37,393 bases of DNA. It comes from Methanobacteriota archaeon (GTDB taxonomy: Archaea > Thermoplasmatota > Poseidoniia > Poseidoniales > Poseidoniaceae). This document shows positions 24,342-33,415 of this stretch, one piece after another; positions within the stretch are counted from its first letter, which is position 1, and each line of letters begins with the position of its first letter. The notes beneath the pieces were generated by a model. That model made no database searches. It was given only the letters and a program-made list of their open reading frames with translations, and was not told where the DNA came from. The stretch lies in contig WTIA01000073.1 in NCBI GenBank assembly GCA_011522915.1, positions 1 through 37,393 on the forward strand. The letters run 5' to 3'. Both the position numbers and the translations under genes were made by a program.

Positions 24342-24959
24342 TCACATTAAAAGTGGAGTTAACCCCAAGTCATTTTTTGATACATCCATTGTGACATCAC
24401 TTCCCGGCATGAGAAGCAACTTGTCAGATTCATCAAGAGCGAATATGGGGATGTTCATTTCATCACCGACTTGTTTCAGAATTCTCCTACAGGCGTTAGT
24501 CTGAGTATCCATATGAATCAATCCATTCAGGTCGACAATTATTGTGTCACCTCTCGAAATCCTATCTTGTATTTGGTGAACAGGAAGTCTGTGCATCTTG
24601 TCTGGAACTACGTATCTCAATGCCCTATCAGGGAAATCTGTTGGTTTTACTTGGTAGTTTGAAAGGTCATGAAAAGCCTCTCCATCTGGGGTTAGCCCAC
24701 CAGTCCATCCAATTGGAACAGAAGGTGATTTCTTGACCGGTGGTGGTATCTCTGGTTCAATTTCAGAGTTAATCGCCAACGGTGAGTTTTGGTTGGTATT
24801 TTCTTCTGGCATCTCAGCGTCATCAGGATTTACAAGTGTCAGTTGTTGACCTGGGGCCTCAGATTGGGTTTTTGTTTTCTTTTTCTTCGATGCTTTAGAT
24901 GCATCTAGTGCTGGTGATTCCGGGTCAGGGAATCCAAAAAATTGCCACAAAGTCCCCAT
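24342..24959 (-). CDS. sepF: SepF-like cell division protein
   Basis: 205 residues from ATG 24959; GTG 24968 (three more residues) is an alternative only 3 nt after the stop of the upstream gene. The last ~80 residues show the SepF fold: a helix ending ISRGDTIIVDLNGL, a second helix ACRRILKQVGDEM, then strands IFALDE and KLLLMPGSDVTMD. The first residues MGTLWQFFGF are aromatic and amphipathic, like the membrane-targeting helix of SepF. A long, Lys- then Pro/Glu-rich linker joins them. Archaeal SepF anchors FtsZ to the membrane. The protein is longer than usual in its linker. It follows the giant surface-protein gene by 12 nt. Confidence 0.68.
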   Translation of the reverse strand: MGTLWQFFGFPDPESPALDASKASKKKKTKTQSEAPGQQLTLVNPDDAEMPEENTNQNSPLAINSEIEPEIPPPVKKSPSVPIGWTGGLTPDGEAFHDLSNYQVKPTDFPDRALRYVVPDKMHRLPVHQIQDRISRGDTIIVDLNGLIHMDTQTNACRRILKQVGDEMNIPIFALDESDKLLLMPGSDVTMDVSKNDLGLTPLLM

Positions 24960-24971
24960 GTTTTTCACTGC

Positions 24972-27900
24972 TCAAAGGTCCAAGTCGTCAAGAATGTCGG
25001 CTAGGGCCTGTGAAGCAGCGGTCGGTGCTGGTTCTTGAACCATCGTCCTGTTGAGCAACGAAGGAGCGGGTTCTGAGTATGTTTGTGTTGGTACCGGATT
25101 AATCTCTGGAAGAGGCTGGGCTTGGAATGCTTGTGCTGGTGCCGGATGAATCTCCGGAAGAGGTTGTGCTTGGTATGTTGGTTGAACAGGTTGTGTAAAC
25201 TGAGGTGCTGGTGGCATTGATGCCAAATACTGGTCTCCGTAGTAAGACCACTGTTCCATAGTCCATCCATGAGGAAGTCCTGAGGCAGGAATAGGCGGTC
25301 CAGACATTGCAGGTTGCGGAGGTGGACTTGCACTTTGAGTAAATTCAATTGGTGCAGCAGTAGGAGCATCGGATATGACGGATGGAGGAGAATCTCCCCA
25401 TCCATAATCTGGTATGTTCTTTGTTTGGATAACAACTGTGGAATCATCTCTTCTCCTGATGAGAAGTAATGCCAACAGGACAATTACTACAACTCCTAGA
25501 ATACCTCCTACTGCAGTGGATGTTGTTACTCCAAACAAGCCTTCAGTTGGTTTTTCATTTACCTCTACCAGCACAGATGCTGTGCTTGATTTGCCATCGT
25601 CATCGGTAACTGTAAGGTTAACGAAGAATTTGCCAGGTGTGTCGAACTTGATTGTGAAGGTTTCACCGTAGCCGTCTTGAAAAGATCCTGCCGTGTTGGG
25701 GTCATTCCAAATGAATAACAGATTTGACCGGTCTGTTGTTGAATCGGTCGAATTCTCTCCATTGAATGTGATAGATTCACCCTCGGTGATTACAAAGCCG
25801 TCAGATGGCACGAAAATACTCGCAGCAGGTGGGCGATTTACGATAGTGACGTCAATCGAAAATGAGTCAGTGGCATTATCGTCATCCCACACGTTAGCTG
25901 TTATGGTTCGCAACCCTGAGGTTGACCATGAGTAGATTAAGTCAGGACCTTCGACATCACAATCATCTGTTGGGATTCCGTTTTCATCGGAATCCAATGA
26001 CACGATTAAATCCCAACAGTATCGCAAATCTTCTTGGTCAGCGATATCTATTGCAGATGCACTAAGATTGATTATTTCGTCTTCAAACAATGTTTGCTGT
26101 GCTGGTAATGCATTTAGAACAGGGTGTATGTTGTTGACTCTCACATAACCGATTACATCCTCACTTGTTTCACCGTCGTTGTCGGTTGCAAATGCTCTTA
26201 TTTCATGCAAACCAGATGTACCCCATGAGGCTGTAATCATTGAGTTAGGCCCAGATGTGGTTTCAGTCCAATTCGCATCCGTCGCGTCAGGATACCATGT
26301 AATCAGTAGACTATCTTTGTCGGATAGCGTATCATCTGCATCTATGTGCAAAGTTGCAACCACGTCCTCGTCAACGCTCCAAGTACCATCTTCGCCGGGC
26401 AGATATGGGATTCCATCGATTGAGAAACCCATCTCGCCAATAGTCGGCGCAACATTGAGTACATCGTATGTCAAAAATGCCGATACAGAGGCGCCATCAT
26501 CGTCTGTCACAACCGCTTCCACCTGCTGTGTACCTTCTTCTTCAGCGATAACTGTGCAGTAGGGTCCGTACAGTCCTTCTTGGCAGGTACTGCCCGGCCA
26601 TGAAATGGTAACTTGCTGGCCTTCAGGAGAAATTGTATCGATATCACCACTATCTGTTGCGTTGAATGTAATTGATTGACCGCCCTCGACGAATGAAGAA
26701 CTCGCTGTTAAATTGACGTAGGGGTCCCTGTTTAGGACTGTTGCATTCATTGTTAGATGGACTTCATCGAGTTCATCATCGACAACGATTACCTTTACCT
26801 CCCAATCTCCGTCATCTACCCAGAACCAACTGGTGATACATGTCGTAGATTCAATGTACTCAGTACGTATTCCGTCTTGTACTTCGAAGTAACATTCTAC
26901 TTCACCACCATCGTTATCATAAGACGAAGATGCATCGATGGTGACATTCTCGAAGGTGTAGACACCGTCACCCAATGTCATTACAGCACTTGGCATTCTT
27001 CCAATAAAGATGTCAAGAGAAGCGTAATTGTTTGACCTATTCGCATCAGCTGTAACGTTTTCATCAGGGTCAACGACGAATGATAGTGTCTGGATTCCAA
27101 TTGCTGCGTCTAGTGGAACCGTCCAATTGACTTCCACTCTGCCTTCGAAATATGGCCCTAAAGCGGGAAGGTCTCCTCTAATGGTTGCTCCATCAGGGGT
27201 TGTGATTTCCATTTCTGTAGCAGGTGAGGTTAGCACACCTCTGTTTTGGGCTGGAACTGAGAAGTGTATGCTATCACCTGGTAAGGCATTGTAACCACTA
27301 GCTTGGTTCAGTATTGTAGATTCTTCACCTCTCGTTCTAGTTACAATCATTGAGTCGGGTTTAGCAACAAGATCAATTCCGACTACTGATAAATCCATCA
27401 CTATTGTAGCAGCTCCAACGATTTTGTTCACAGGATCCCAAATGATTACACCATTGCTTGTCCAATCATCTGATGCATCAGAATTATCCCGGCTGAATCC
27501 AACATCCAAGTCGGGCCTGACTTCTCCATCATTATCGGTGGTGAGACTCATTATTGTGGAATCCGCTTCGTATCTTAGTTGGAGATTGGTCCCTACCTCA
27601 TCATTGCCGTTGACGGTCATGTGTCCGAGAACTTCTTCTGTAGCGTTTGGAAGTATGGCAACAAATTCAGGAGTAACGTCGATTACAACGTTTCGAACAC
27701 CCGGAGACGAGCCTGTATTTACTAATGAAGACCCAACAGGAGTGTAGGTTTTCAATTTCCAGTCGATTTGGAATCCTGCTGGATTGATTATTCTATACCA
27801 AGCAAATGATCTTACTGCTGGGCAGTACCACTCAAAACCGCTTCCCGTTCCCGTGTTATTCCAGTTGTTTAATTTGTACGAATCAGAGCAACCTGAGTAA

Positions 27901-28613
27901 TCAATCCCTGAGCCATCTTCAATCGGTTCACCATCATCAGTCACCTGATATGTGGTATTATCACTTAGGAAAGGAGTGTTGAATTCCTGCGGATCAAAAT
28001 AATCAGAGGTGCCAGATACGTTTGTTGCAGTTCGGTAGGAACTAGTCCACTGGTCGCCTTTTCTTACAGGGAAATCGTATTTTTCACGTGGAGGTTCGTA
28101 AACGGAGTCAAATGTAATGTCTGCCAAATTTTGAGATAACAATCCGATATTAAACGGAGCGAAATTAACACCTAAAAAGAAATCAGATTTCCATAAAGAT
28201 AGGTCATTTACACGTAGTATGTCTGTCCCTTCGTAATCGATGTCTAGCCTTCCAGTAACGCCGTTCAAGGTAGCACCGGAGTTTCCGGATGTGAATTCTC
28301 CGTTTATCTCAAGTTCGTAAACCAAGGTTTGTGTGCCTTGAATATTTTCAAAGGTGATGTCTACAACTTCCATTGTAGTATCTCCAGTGAGTGTGTTTAG
28401 TGATGCTGAAACATTAGCGGATTGTATCAATGTAGCAACGTCGAATTGAGTCTCATAGACCCATTTATCACCGATTCTCCAGTTAGGAACATCGTGTACC
28501 CCTCCGGACTCTTCACTGAATTTGGTTTGGGAATGTCCTAATTCCTCAATCATTGATAATGGTCCATACGCAGTTAATAACACCACGATAATGACCGGAA
28601 TCAATCTTCGCAT
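24972..28613 (-). CDS. Giant PKD/CARDB surface protein with cytoplasmic GWTMEQW tail (paralog A)
   Basis: 1213 residues. A signal peptide starts MRRLIPVIIVVLLTAYG. Residues about 40-330 form a conserved N-terminal region (WRIGDKWVY, LTGDTTMEVVD, EKYDFPVRKGDQW) shared with the next gene. A CARDB-like domain follows (about 460-560), then repeated PKD-like domains (VDASSSYDNDGGEVECYFE-type, FNGENSTDSTTD, LTVTDDDGKS). A single membrane helix at about 1030-1052 precedes a 161-residue Pro/Gln-rich tail. The tail has GWTMEQW (1116-1122), a duplicated QAQPLPEI unit and a terminal QALADILDDLDL. It likely projects from the cell surface; ligand unknown. Cysteines in pairs (for example in the PKD units) may form disulfides. 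Confidence 0.85.
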   Translation of the reverse strand: MRRLIPVIIVVLLTAYGPLSMIEELGHSQTKFSEESGGVHDVPNWRIGDKWVYETQFDVATLIQSANVSASLNTLTGDTTMEVVDITFENIQGTQTLVYELEINGEFTSGNSGATLNGVTGRLDIDYEGTDILRVNDLSLWKSDFFLGVNFAPFNIGLLSQNLADITFDSVYEPPREKYDFPVRKGDQWTSSYRTATNVSGTSDYFDPQEFNTPFLSDNTTYQVTDDGEPIEDGSGIDYSGCSDSYKLNNWNNTGTGSGFEWYCPAVRSFAWYRIINPAGFQIDWKLKTYTPVGSSLVNTGSSPGVRNVVIDVTPEFVAILPNATEEVLGHMTVNGNDEVGTNLQLRYEADSTIMSLTTDNDGEVRPDLDVGFSRDNSDASDDWTSNGVIIWDPVNKIVGAATIVMDLSVVGIDLVAKPDSMIVTRTRGEESTILNQASGYNALPGDSIHFSVPAQNRGVLTSPATEMEITTPDGATIRGDLPALGPYFEGRVEVNWTVPLDAAIGIQTLSFVVDPDENVTADANRSNNYASLDIFIGRMPSAVMTLGDGVYTFENVTIDASSSYDNDGGEVECYFEVQDGIRTEYIESTTCITSWFWVDDGDWEVKVIVVDDELDEVHLTMNATVLNRDPYVNLTASSSFVEGGQSITFNATDSGDIDTISPEGQQVTISWPGSTCQEGLYGPYCTVIAEEEGTQQVEAVVTDDDGASVSAFLTYDVLNVAPTIGEMGFSIDGIPYLPGEDGTWSVDEDVVATLHIDADDTLSDKDSLLITWYPDATDANWTETTSGPNSMITASWGTSGLHEIRAFATDNDGETSEDVIGYVRVNNIHPVLNALPAQQTLFEDEIINLSASAIDIADQEDLRYCWDLIVSLDSDENGIPTDDCDVEGPDLIYSWSTSGLRTITANVWDDDNATDSFSIDVTIVNRPPAASIFVPSDGFVITEGESITFNGENSTDSTTDRSNLLFIWNDPNTAGSFQDGYGETFTIKFDTPGKFFVNLTVTDDDGKSSTASVLVEVNEKPTEGLFGVTTSTAVGGILGVVVIVLLALLLIRRRDDSTVVIQTKNIPDYGWGDSPPSVISDAPTAAPIEFTQSASPPPQPAMSGPPIPASGLPHGWTMEQWSYYGDQYLASMPPAPQFTQPVQPTYQAQPLPEIHPAPAQAFQAQPLPEINPVPTQTYSEPAPSLLNRTMVQEPAPTAASQALADILDDLDL
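25085..25180 (-). repeat. Two tandem 48-nt units in the tail of PKD protein A
   Basis: Two imperfect copies of a 48-nt unit (25085-25132 and 25133-25180) encode the repeated QAQPLPEI segments and their Pro/Ala linker. The period is 16 codons, so the frame is kept. It is a coding repeat in the cytosolic tail that may vary in copy number between strains. Confidence 0.7.
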
Positions 28614-28632
28614 GTACCTACGTAGTAGGTAC
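28614..28632. repeat. 8-bp inverted repeat with GTA loop between the two PKD genes
   Basis: GTACCTAC / GTAGGTAC form a perfect 8-bp stem around GTA. It fills almost all of the 20-nt gap between the two giant surface-protein genes and touches the start codon of paralog A. It shares the 3-base loop but not the CCCGTAGGG core of the other hairpins. In the transcript it would sit at the start codon and may set relative translation of the two paralogs. Confidence 0.5.
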
Positions 28633-28633
28633 G

Positions 28634-31600
28634 TTACTTAACATCCTGTCCTTCTCCTGTCTGTTGCATCTCAAGGAACTGATGGCCGTAATGTTCCCAC
28701 TGCTCCATAGTCCAGCCTGCTGGCAGGCCACCTTCCGGTAAAGGCAAGACCTCAACAGTATTGGAATTGCCAATATCATCTTCTGAAGTTGTACCAAATG
28801 CATCTATTGGAGGAGCCTCAAGCGGCGCTATTAGTCCTGGAATATCATTCTCATCCCACACAGATTCTCTCTTTTTTTGCCCCCTCTTGAGGAAAATGAC
28901 CATGCCTGCGATTACGAGCGAAATAATGAGTAATTGGATGAATGGATTTGCTTCATCACCAGTAAGAGATTCGATTACTTGTTCAAAAGCAGTCATGTCT
29001 GGTGAATCGACTTCAATGGTTATGGTTTTGCTACTCGGTTTCTGGATTTCCTCATCCCATGCGATCGCCTTTACTTGGAATTTACCTGCTCTCGGGAATT
29101 CGTATTCTACAACTGAACCAACCAAATCAGCGTCGTTGTCTTTTATTCCATCTCCATCGCTATCAATCGAACAATCAACATCCCAGACCACAGTTAGATA
29201 CTCCTTGTCAACAGTCGAGTCGAGTGTTGGTGAGGCATCAAGAGTAATGCTTTCTCCAGCGATCGCCTTGCTAGGTGCATTCAATCTAACGATTGGCGGC
29301 AGGTTAAGCACAGTAACAGATGCTGAAGATGAATTTCTTGCTCCATCATCATCTGTTGCATGGAATACCACATTGTAAACACCGGAATTTTGCCATGACC
29401 AAGTCAGATTTTCTCCTTGAATGTCGCAGTCATCATCAGCAGAACCAATTCCGTCTGTATCCGCCCCAGGGTCAACGTCCCAACAGACTTGCAGTTGGTC
29501 CATGTCAGATGCAGTATCCCACGCTTTGCCAGTTAGTGTGAAACTTTGTCCTTCAGCCACTGCCATGACTTCAGGTAAATCTTCAATCTGTGGTTCAAGG
29601 TTTTGAACGTCCACCCAGCGCTCTACCCAACCGCTATCTTCTCCTTCAGAATCTATTGCCTTGACTAAAACCGTCTTCATACCTGAATCTGTCCACACCA
29701 TTGGAACACGAGATTCTCTACCATCAGTACTCAAACCAAACGACCATTCATACCTCAACTCTGCTAAATCGTCTATCGAATCCTCCGCTCTTGCCGATAA
29801 TTCGATTTCTTGGTCTTCTTGGATTTGCCAAGTGAGTTGAGCACCGGGGTCAACTAGGTTATCATTTTCATCCCACATTGTAATCGCTACATCATGAGGA
29901 GCTATGTTTGTAAATTCAATATTTATTGTAGCATGAGTTTGGTTACCATCGTCATCTGTTCCCACTGCTGTAAATGTCTGAAGGCCTTCTTCCCATGCGG
30001 TTGTTGTACACACCCGAGTGTAGTATCCCTCTTGACAATTAGCAGCAGGCCAGTGTATATCGACAAGACCAGGCCATACATCTTCGGAATCAGAATCATT
30101 AGCGAACACATACAGGGTCACAGGATGTTCAACTTTTACCTGTGACCTTTGTGATACAATAGATACATTAGGGGCACGATTGTGTATTTTGACCTCGATT
30201 GTTTGGCTGGTTTCATCACCTTCCTCGTCAAAAACCGTTACGAGTATTGAGTACAATCCATCATCAATCCATGTCCAGTTTACAGCGCATGATTGTTTCA
30301 TGATTTTCTGATTGGCCATAGACCTTGTTCCATCATCATATTCGATGTCGAAAAGGCACCATACCTCGCCACCATCAGCATCATAGGATGCTGAAGCGTC
30401 AATGAAGATTTTCTCATTTGTCCAAGTGGATTTATTTTCTCCAATAAATGTCGGTGCACTACCGATAAAAATGGGCAGAATTCCAATATCATTATCGGAA
30501 TTAGCATCATTGATGTTGATTGCTTGTCTATCAACTTCCCATTGAATTGTGATATTGTCGATACTTGCATTAGCATAAATTATCCATTCTGTCTCGAAAA
30601 TATATTGCTCGTATAGCGCAAGCGCAGGTAGCGATTCTGTTACCTCATAACCGTCAGGATAGGTGATGTGAACGGTTGTGGGTGCACTCGTCGTCACACC
30701 TCTATTGTATACCGGTAACTGAACACCCAAGTGGTCTCCGGGAAGAACGTTAAATCCAGAAATTGAATTCAGAGTAGTTATTTCGCCACTGCGATTACGT
30801 AGAATACTTGCTCGTTCAAGACCTGCTACTAAATCTAGGCCGACTATGTTTTCATCAAGAGTGATCGTAGCGACGCCATACATTCCGTTGCTGGCCGCAA
30901 CTATCCCATGACTAGCCCAATCTACTGAGGTTTCGGAAGTATCCGTCTTCTCACCGACCTGCACTGTAGCCCAAAAACTACCATTGCTTGCAGTGGTACC
31001 AGTTGCAGTAAATCCCTCTGCTTCATGCCGTATTTCGATGGCTTGTCCAGATTGAGGGTTGCCAGACGAGTCGGTAACATTAGCCCAGACCTCAATTGGC
31101 GTGTTTAATGCTGTAATTTCTGAAGATAATTCCACGTCAACATTCATGTTCCTGTTACCGGGGTTAGTGTTTGAAATAACTCCACTAGAGGCTACTGGCA
31201 TGTATTGCTTTAATCTGAAATCAATAACCAGACCAATGTCCTCTTCTGTGTTTAGCCAAGCGAAGTTTCTAACCTCTGGGCAAAACCACTCAAAGGAGGT
31301 TGCTGTTCCGTTGTCATCATAAGATGTCAACTCATAAGAAGCGTTACAACCGCCATAGCTGATTTGCTCACCTAAACTGTTTACAGGCTTGCCTACATCC
31401 GTAATTTCCCAATTCGTGTGGTTCGCACCGCTTGTCGGTTGTGGGAATGGTGTAATGTAATCAGAGGAACCAGACCAGGCGGTGGATGAAACGTACGATG
31501 TGTTCCAGGTCTCACCGATTCTTAGTGGGAAATCATAATTCTCACTCATCGGGTCGTAATCTGTGCTGATTGTTATGTCTGCAATTTGCTGGGTAAGCGA

Positions 31601-32047
31601 GGAAATCCCGTATGGGACGTACCTGACGTTGAGCGATAGGTCAGTCGAGAGTTTCGCTAAATCTGATACTCTGCGTACTTCGTCAACCTGATATTGGATG
31701 AAAAGATTACCAGTATATCCTTCAAGAGTTACTCCGCCTTTATCGAAATCTGCCTTAGATGAGGTTTCGTAGACCAACGTTGGTACTCCCTCAACATCCA
31801 CTTCATTTACCGCATCTACAGTCGTTGTGGCATCTCCATTAATGGTTCCAACAACAGCGTCAACTCCAGCTTCTTGAACTAGCACACTCGGGTCGAAAGC
31901 ACCGGCGTATACCCATTTGTCACCGACCCTCCAAGTAACGGTATCTGATACTCCAGGGTCCTCCCCTTCTTGGCCGAAAGCCTCCACTTCAGGAACCACA
32001 ATTGTGGAAAGAAGGATGATGATTGCAACCACCACCTCCCTGCGCAT
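28634..32047 (-). CDS. Giant PKD/CARDB surface protein with cytoplasmic GWTMEQW tail (paralog B)
   Basis: 1137 residues from ATG 32047. The frame extends to 32098, but MRREVVVAIIILLSTIVV is a clear signal peptide and a TATA-like element lies 28 nt upstream of this ATG. The N-terminal region matches paralog A in order (WRVGDKWVYAGAFD, TINGDATTTVD, ENYDFPLRIGETW, FEWFCPEVRNFAW). A CARDB-like domain (about 450-550) and several PKD-like domains follow. A membrane helix at about 1031-1053 precedes an 84-residue tail with GWTMEQW at 1111-1117. The tail lacks the Gln/Pro repeats of paralog A. The two genes are a tandem duplication that has diverged strongly. Confidence 0.86.
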   Translation of the reverse strand: MRREVVVAIIILLSTIVVPEVEAFGQEGEDPGVSDTVTWRVGDKWVYAGAFDPSVLVQEAGVDAVVGTINGDATTTVDAVNEVDVEGVPTLVYETSSKADFDKGGVTLEGYTGNLFIQYQVDEVRRVSDLAKLSTDLSLNVRYVPYGISSLTQQIADITISTDYDPMSENYDFPLRIGETWNTSYVSSTAWSGSSDYITPFPQPTSGANHTNWEITDVGKPVNSLGEQISYGGCNASYELTSYDDNGTATSFEWFCPEVRNFAWLNTEEDIGLVIDFRLKQYMPVASSGVISNTNPGNRNMNVDVELSSEITALNTPIEVWANVTDSSGNPQSGQAIEIRHEAEGFTATGTTASNGSFWATVQVGEKTDTSETSVDWASHGIVAASNGMYGVATITLDENIVGLDLVAGLERASILRNRSGEITTLNSISGFNVLPGDHLGVQLPVYNRGVTTSAPTTVHITYPDGYEVTESLPALALYEQYIFETEWIIYANASIDNITIQWEVDRQAININDANSDNDIGILPIFIGSAPTFIGENKSTWTNEKIFIDASASYDADGGEVWCLFDIEYDDGTRSMANQKIMKQSCAVNWTWIDDGLYSILVTVFDEEGDETSQTIEVKIHNRAPNVSIVSQRSQVKVEHPVTLYVFANDSDSEDVWPGLVDIHWPAANCQEGYYTRVCTTTAWEEGLQTFTAVGTDDDGNQTHATINIEFTNIAPHDVAITMWDENDNLVDPGAQLTWQIQEDQEIELSARAEDSIDDLAELRYEWSFGLSTDGRESRVPMVWTDSGMKTVLVKAIDSEGEDSGWVERWVDVQNLEPQIEDLPEVMAVAEGQSFTLTGKAWDTASDMDQLQVCWDVDPGADTDGIGSADDDCDIQGENLTWSWQNSGVYNVVFHATDDDGARNSSSASVTVLNLPPIVRLNAPSKAIAGESITLDASPTLDSTVDKEYLTVVWDVDCSIDSDGDGIKDNDADLVGSVVEYEFPRAGKFQVKAIAWDEEIQKPSSKTITIEVDSPDMTAFEQVIESLTGDEANPFIQLLIISLVIAGMVIFLKRGQKKRESVWDENDIPGLIAPLEAPPIDAFGTTSEDDIGNSNTVEVLPLPEGGLPAGWTMEQWEHYGHQFLEMQQTGEGQDVK

Positions 32048-32070
32048 GTTACTGTATGATTGAAGCGAAT

Positions 32071-32080
32071 AGATATAGAT
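32071..32080 (-). promoter_or_regulatory. TATA-like box of the PKD operon
   Basis: The minus strand reads ATCTATATCT about 28 nt upstream of ATG 32047. At this distance the transcript would begin at or next to the start codon (leaderless), and the promoter would drive paralog B, paralog A and perhaps sepF. It supports choosing ATG 32047 rather than the upstream in-frame start. Confidence 0.5.
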
Positions 32081-32179
32081 GAGGGCGTTTACTATCAATT
32101 TATTGAAACTGGTTATCGCATAGGTCTAAATTTGCAATTTGATGAATACCCTCATGTCTGTGACCAGTTTGGGAAGGCC

Positions 32180-32788
32180 GTGGACATAACCGCAATCTCT
32201 GCTGCTGCCGTGATGTTCATTCTCGGCGCTACATCTCCTGGTCCATCTTTAGCGGTAGTTTTGCGCAACACAATGATTGGTGGCAGAACCAGAGGCCTAT
32301 CCTGCGCAGTAGGGCATGGTCTAGGTTTCGGATTCTATGCGGCCGCTGTTGTTTTTGGCCTTGTGACCATCATGACTGAATTGCCAACTTTATTCACTAT
32401 TTTACAAGTGATTGGAATCTTCTTTTTGGTTTATCTTGGATATGGGATATACAATGCTGATTCAGAAAAAATAGAACATGACGGAGGCAATAGAGAAGGC
32501 TTTGTAGAAGGCTTTTTCATCGCATTCCTTAATCCGAAAATCGCCGTATTCATGCTCGCTGTACTCTCTTCAGTCCTTGAACCGGGTATGTCAAGTGACA
32601 CGAAATGGATCATTGCGATAATGGGTATGTCAATAGATACAATCTGGTATGTTTTGGTCGCCTTAGTTCTTTCAAACTCAGTTCTGTTATCCAAGATTGA
32701 GAGAAATCAAAAGTTCATGAATCGAATTACTGGACTTCTGATGTTTGGATTAGCGATATGGTCAACCGCTAAACTGTTGATTTACTAA
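32180..32788 (+). CDS. LysE/RhtB-family amino acid exporter
   Basis: 202 residues from GTG 32180. The frame is open from 32060, but the first 40 residues are polar and unlike the family, and GGGAAGG lies 2 nt before the GTG. The protein then starts MDITAISAAAVMFILGATSPGPSLAVV, with the SPGPS motif typical of helix 1. GFFIAFLNPKIAVFM is the second conserved motif (NPK). Six hydrophobic helices are visible. Family members export lysine, homoserine, threonine or other small amines; the substrate cannot be read. The stop is one base from the stop of the convergent gene. The 132-nt region between this gene and the PKD gene holds their divergent promoters. Confidence 0.85.
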   Translation: MDITAISAAAVMFILGATSPGPSLAVVLRNTMIGGRTRGLSCAVGHGLGFGFYAAAVVFGLVTIMTELPTLFTILQVIGIFFLVYLGYGIYNADSEKIEHDGGNREGFVEGFFIAFLNPKIAVFMLAVLSSVLEPGMSSDTKWIIAIMGMSIDTIWYVLVALVLSNSVLLSKIERNQKFMNRITGLLMFGLAIWSTAKLLIY

Positions 32789-32789
32789 A

Positions 32790-33341
32790 TCAATCCATAC
32801 CCCATCTTGGGTTTTCTTTTAATTTCTCAAGAATGGTTTCCTGTTGCCAATTACCAATGTGAAAACCTAGAGAGTTGCAATCTCTGCAGATATCAAACTC
32901 CTTGGTTATACCAGACCTTTTACATGATTCACAACTGATTAGCAAGACTGTATTTTCGTTGAATAGATAGTCGCCGTTTACGACTCTGTTTTGTATAAAT
33001 TTAGAGCTTAAATTAAGCAAGATAGCGATAAACATCGCAGTCCATAAAACAAATTCTAACTCATTCAATAAATGGTTAGATATCATTTGGTATCGACTGA
33101 TAATTTGTTTCCAAACTATGTTTATTGCAAGAATTACAGCAAAAATTACTACGATTTTCCTCGTAAATCTAATGCTAAAGTGTGTGAAGAATAGGCTAAC
33201 CCTCTGTCTTTTTGTAAAATTCGCCTCCTTTACTTCCATCGGGATGATGTTGTATCTATTTGCCAGTTGTCGATGTTGAAATCTGCACCATTCCTTTGGA
33301 AATTTGACTTTTCCATTTCCAGATTCAACATCTTCTTCCAT
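32790..33341 (-). CDS. Small membrane protein with C-terminal zinc ribbon, unknown
   Basis: 183 residues from ATG 33341; a TTG at 33380 in frame would add 13. The ATG is favoured because an AT-rich TATA-like stretch lies about 28 nt upstream. Residues 30-55 are basic and may bind nucleic acid or membrane. Two hydrophobic helices (IVVIFAVILAINIVW and FVLWTAMFIAILL) follow. The C-terminus has a CxxC...CxxC ribbon (SCESCKRS and ICRDCN), then NWQQETILEKL. AT-rich compared with its neighbours. No family recognised. Confidence 0.6.
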   Translation of the reverse strand: MEEDVESGNGKVKFPKEWCRFQHRQLANRYNIIPMEVKEANFTKRQRVSLFFTHFSIRFTRKIVVIFAVILAINIVWKQIISRYQMISNHLLNELEFVLWTAMFIAILLNLSSKFIQNRVVNGDYLFNENTVLLISCESCKRSGITKEFDICRDCNSLGFHIGNWQQETILEKLKENPRWGMD

Positions 33342-33415
33342 ATCTTGTTTGATGTGAAGTGAGTTATTATTTTTTGACAATCAATACTATTGAGGTTAAT
33401 CCTTTGGAAGAGAAC

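Noticed and set aside
25248-25268. WW domain in the tail of the surface protein
   Set aside because: LPxGWT looks like the start of a WW domain, but the second Trp/Pro spacing and strand pattern are missing.
25001-25483. 160-residue minus-strand frame in the tail of PKD protein A
   Set aside because: It is a frame shadow over Pro/Gln-rich repeated codons; the paralog has no equivalent frame.
32060-32179. 40-residue N-terminal extension of the LysE protein
   Set aside because: The residues are polar and unlike the family; GTG 32180 follows a GGGAAGG site and begins directly at helix 1.
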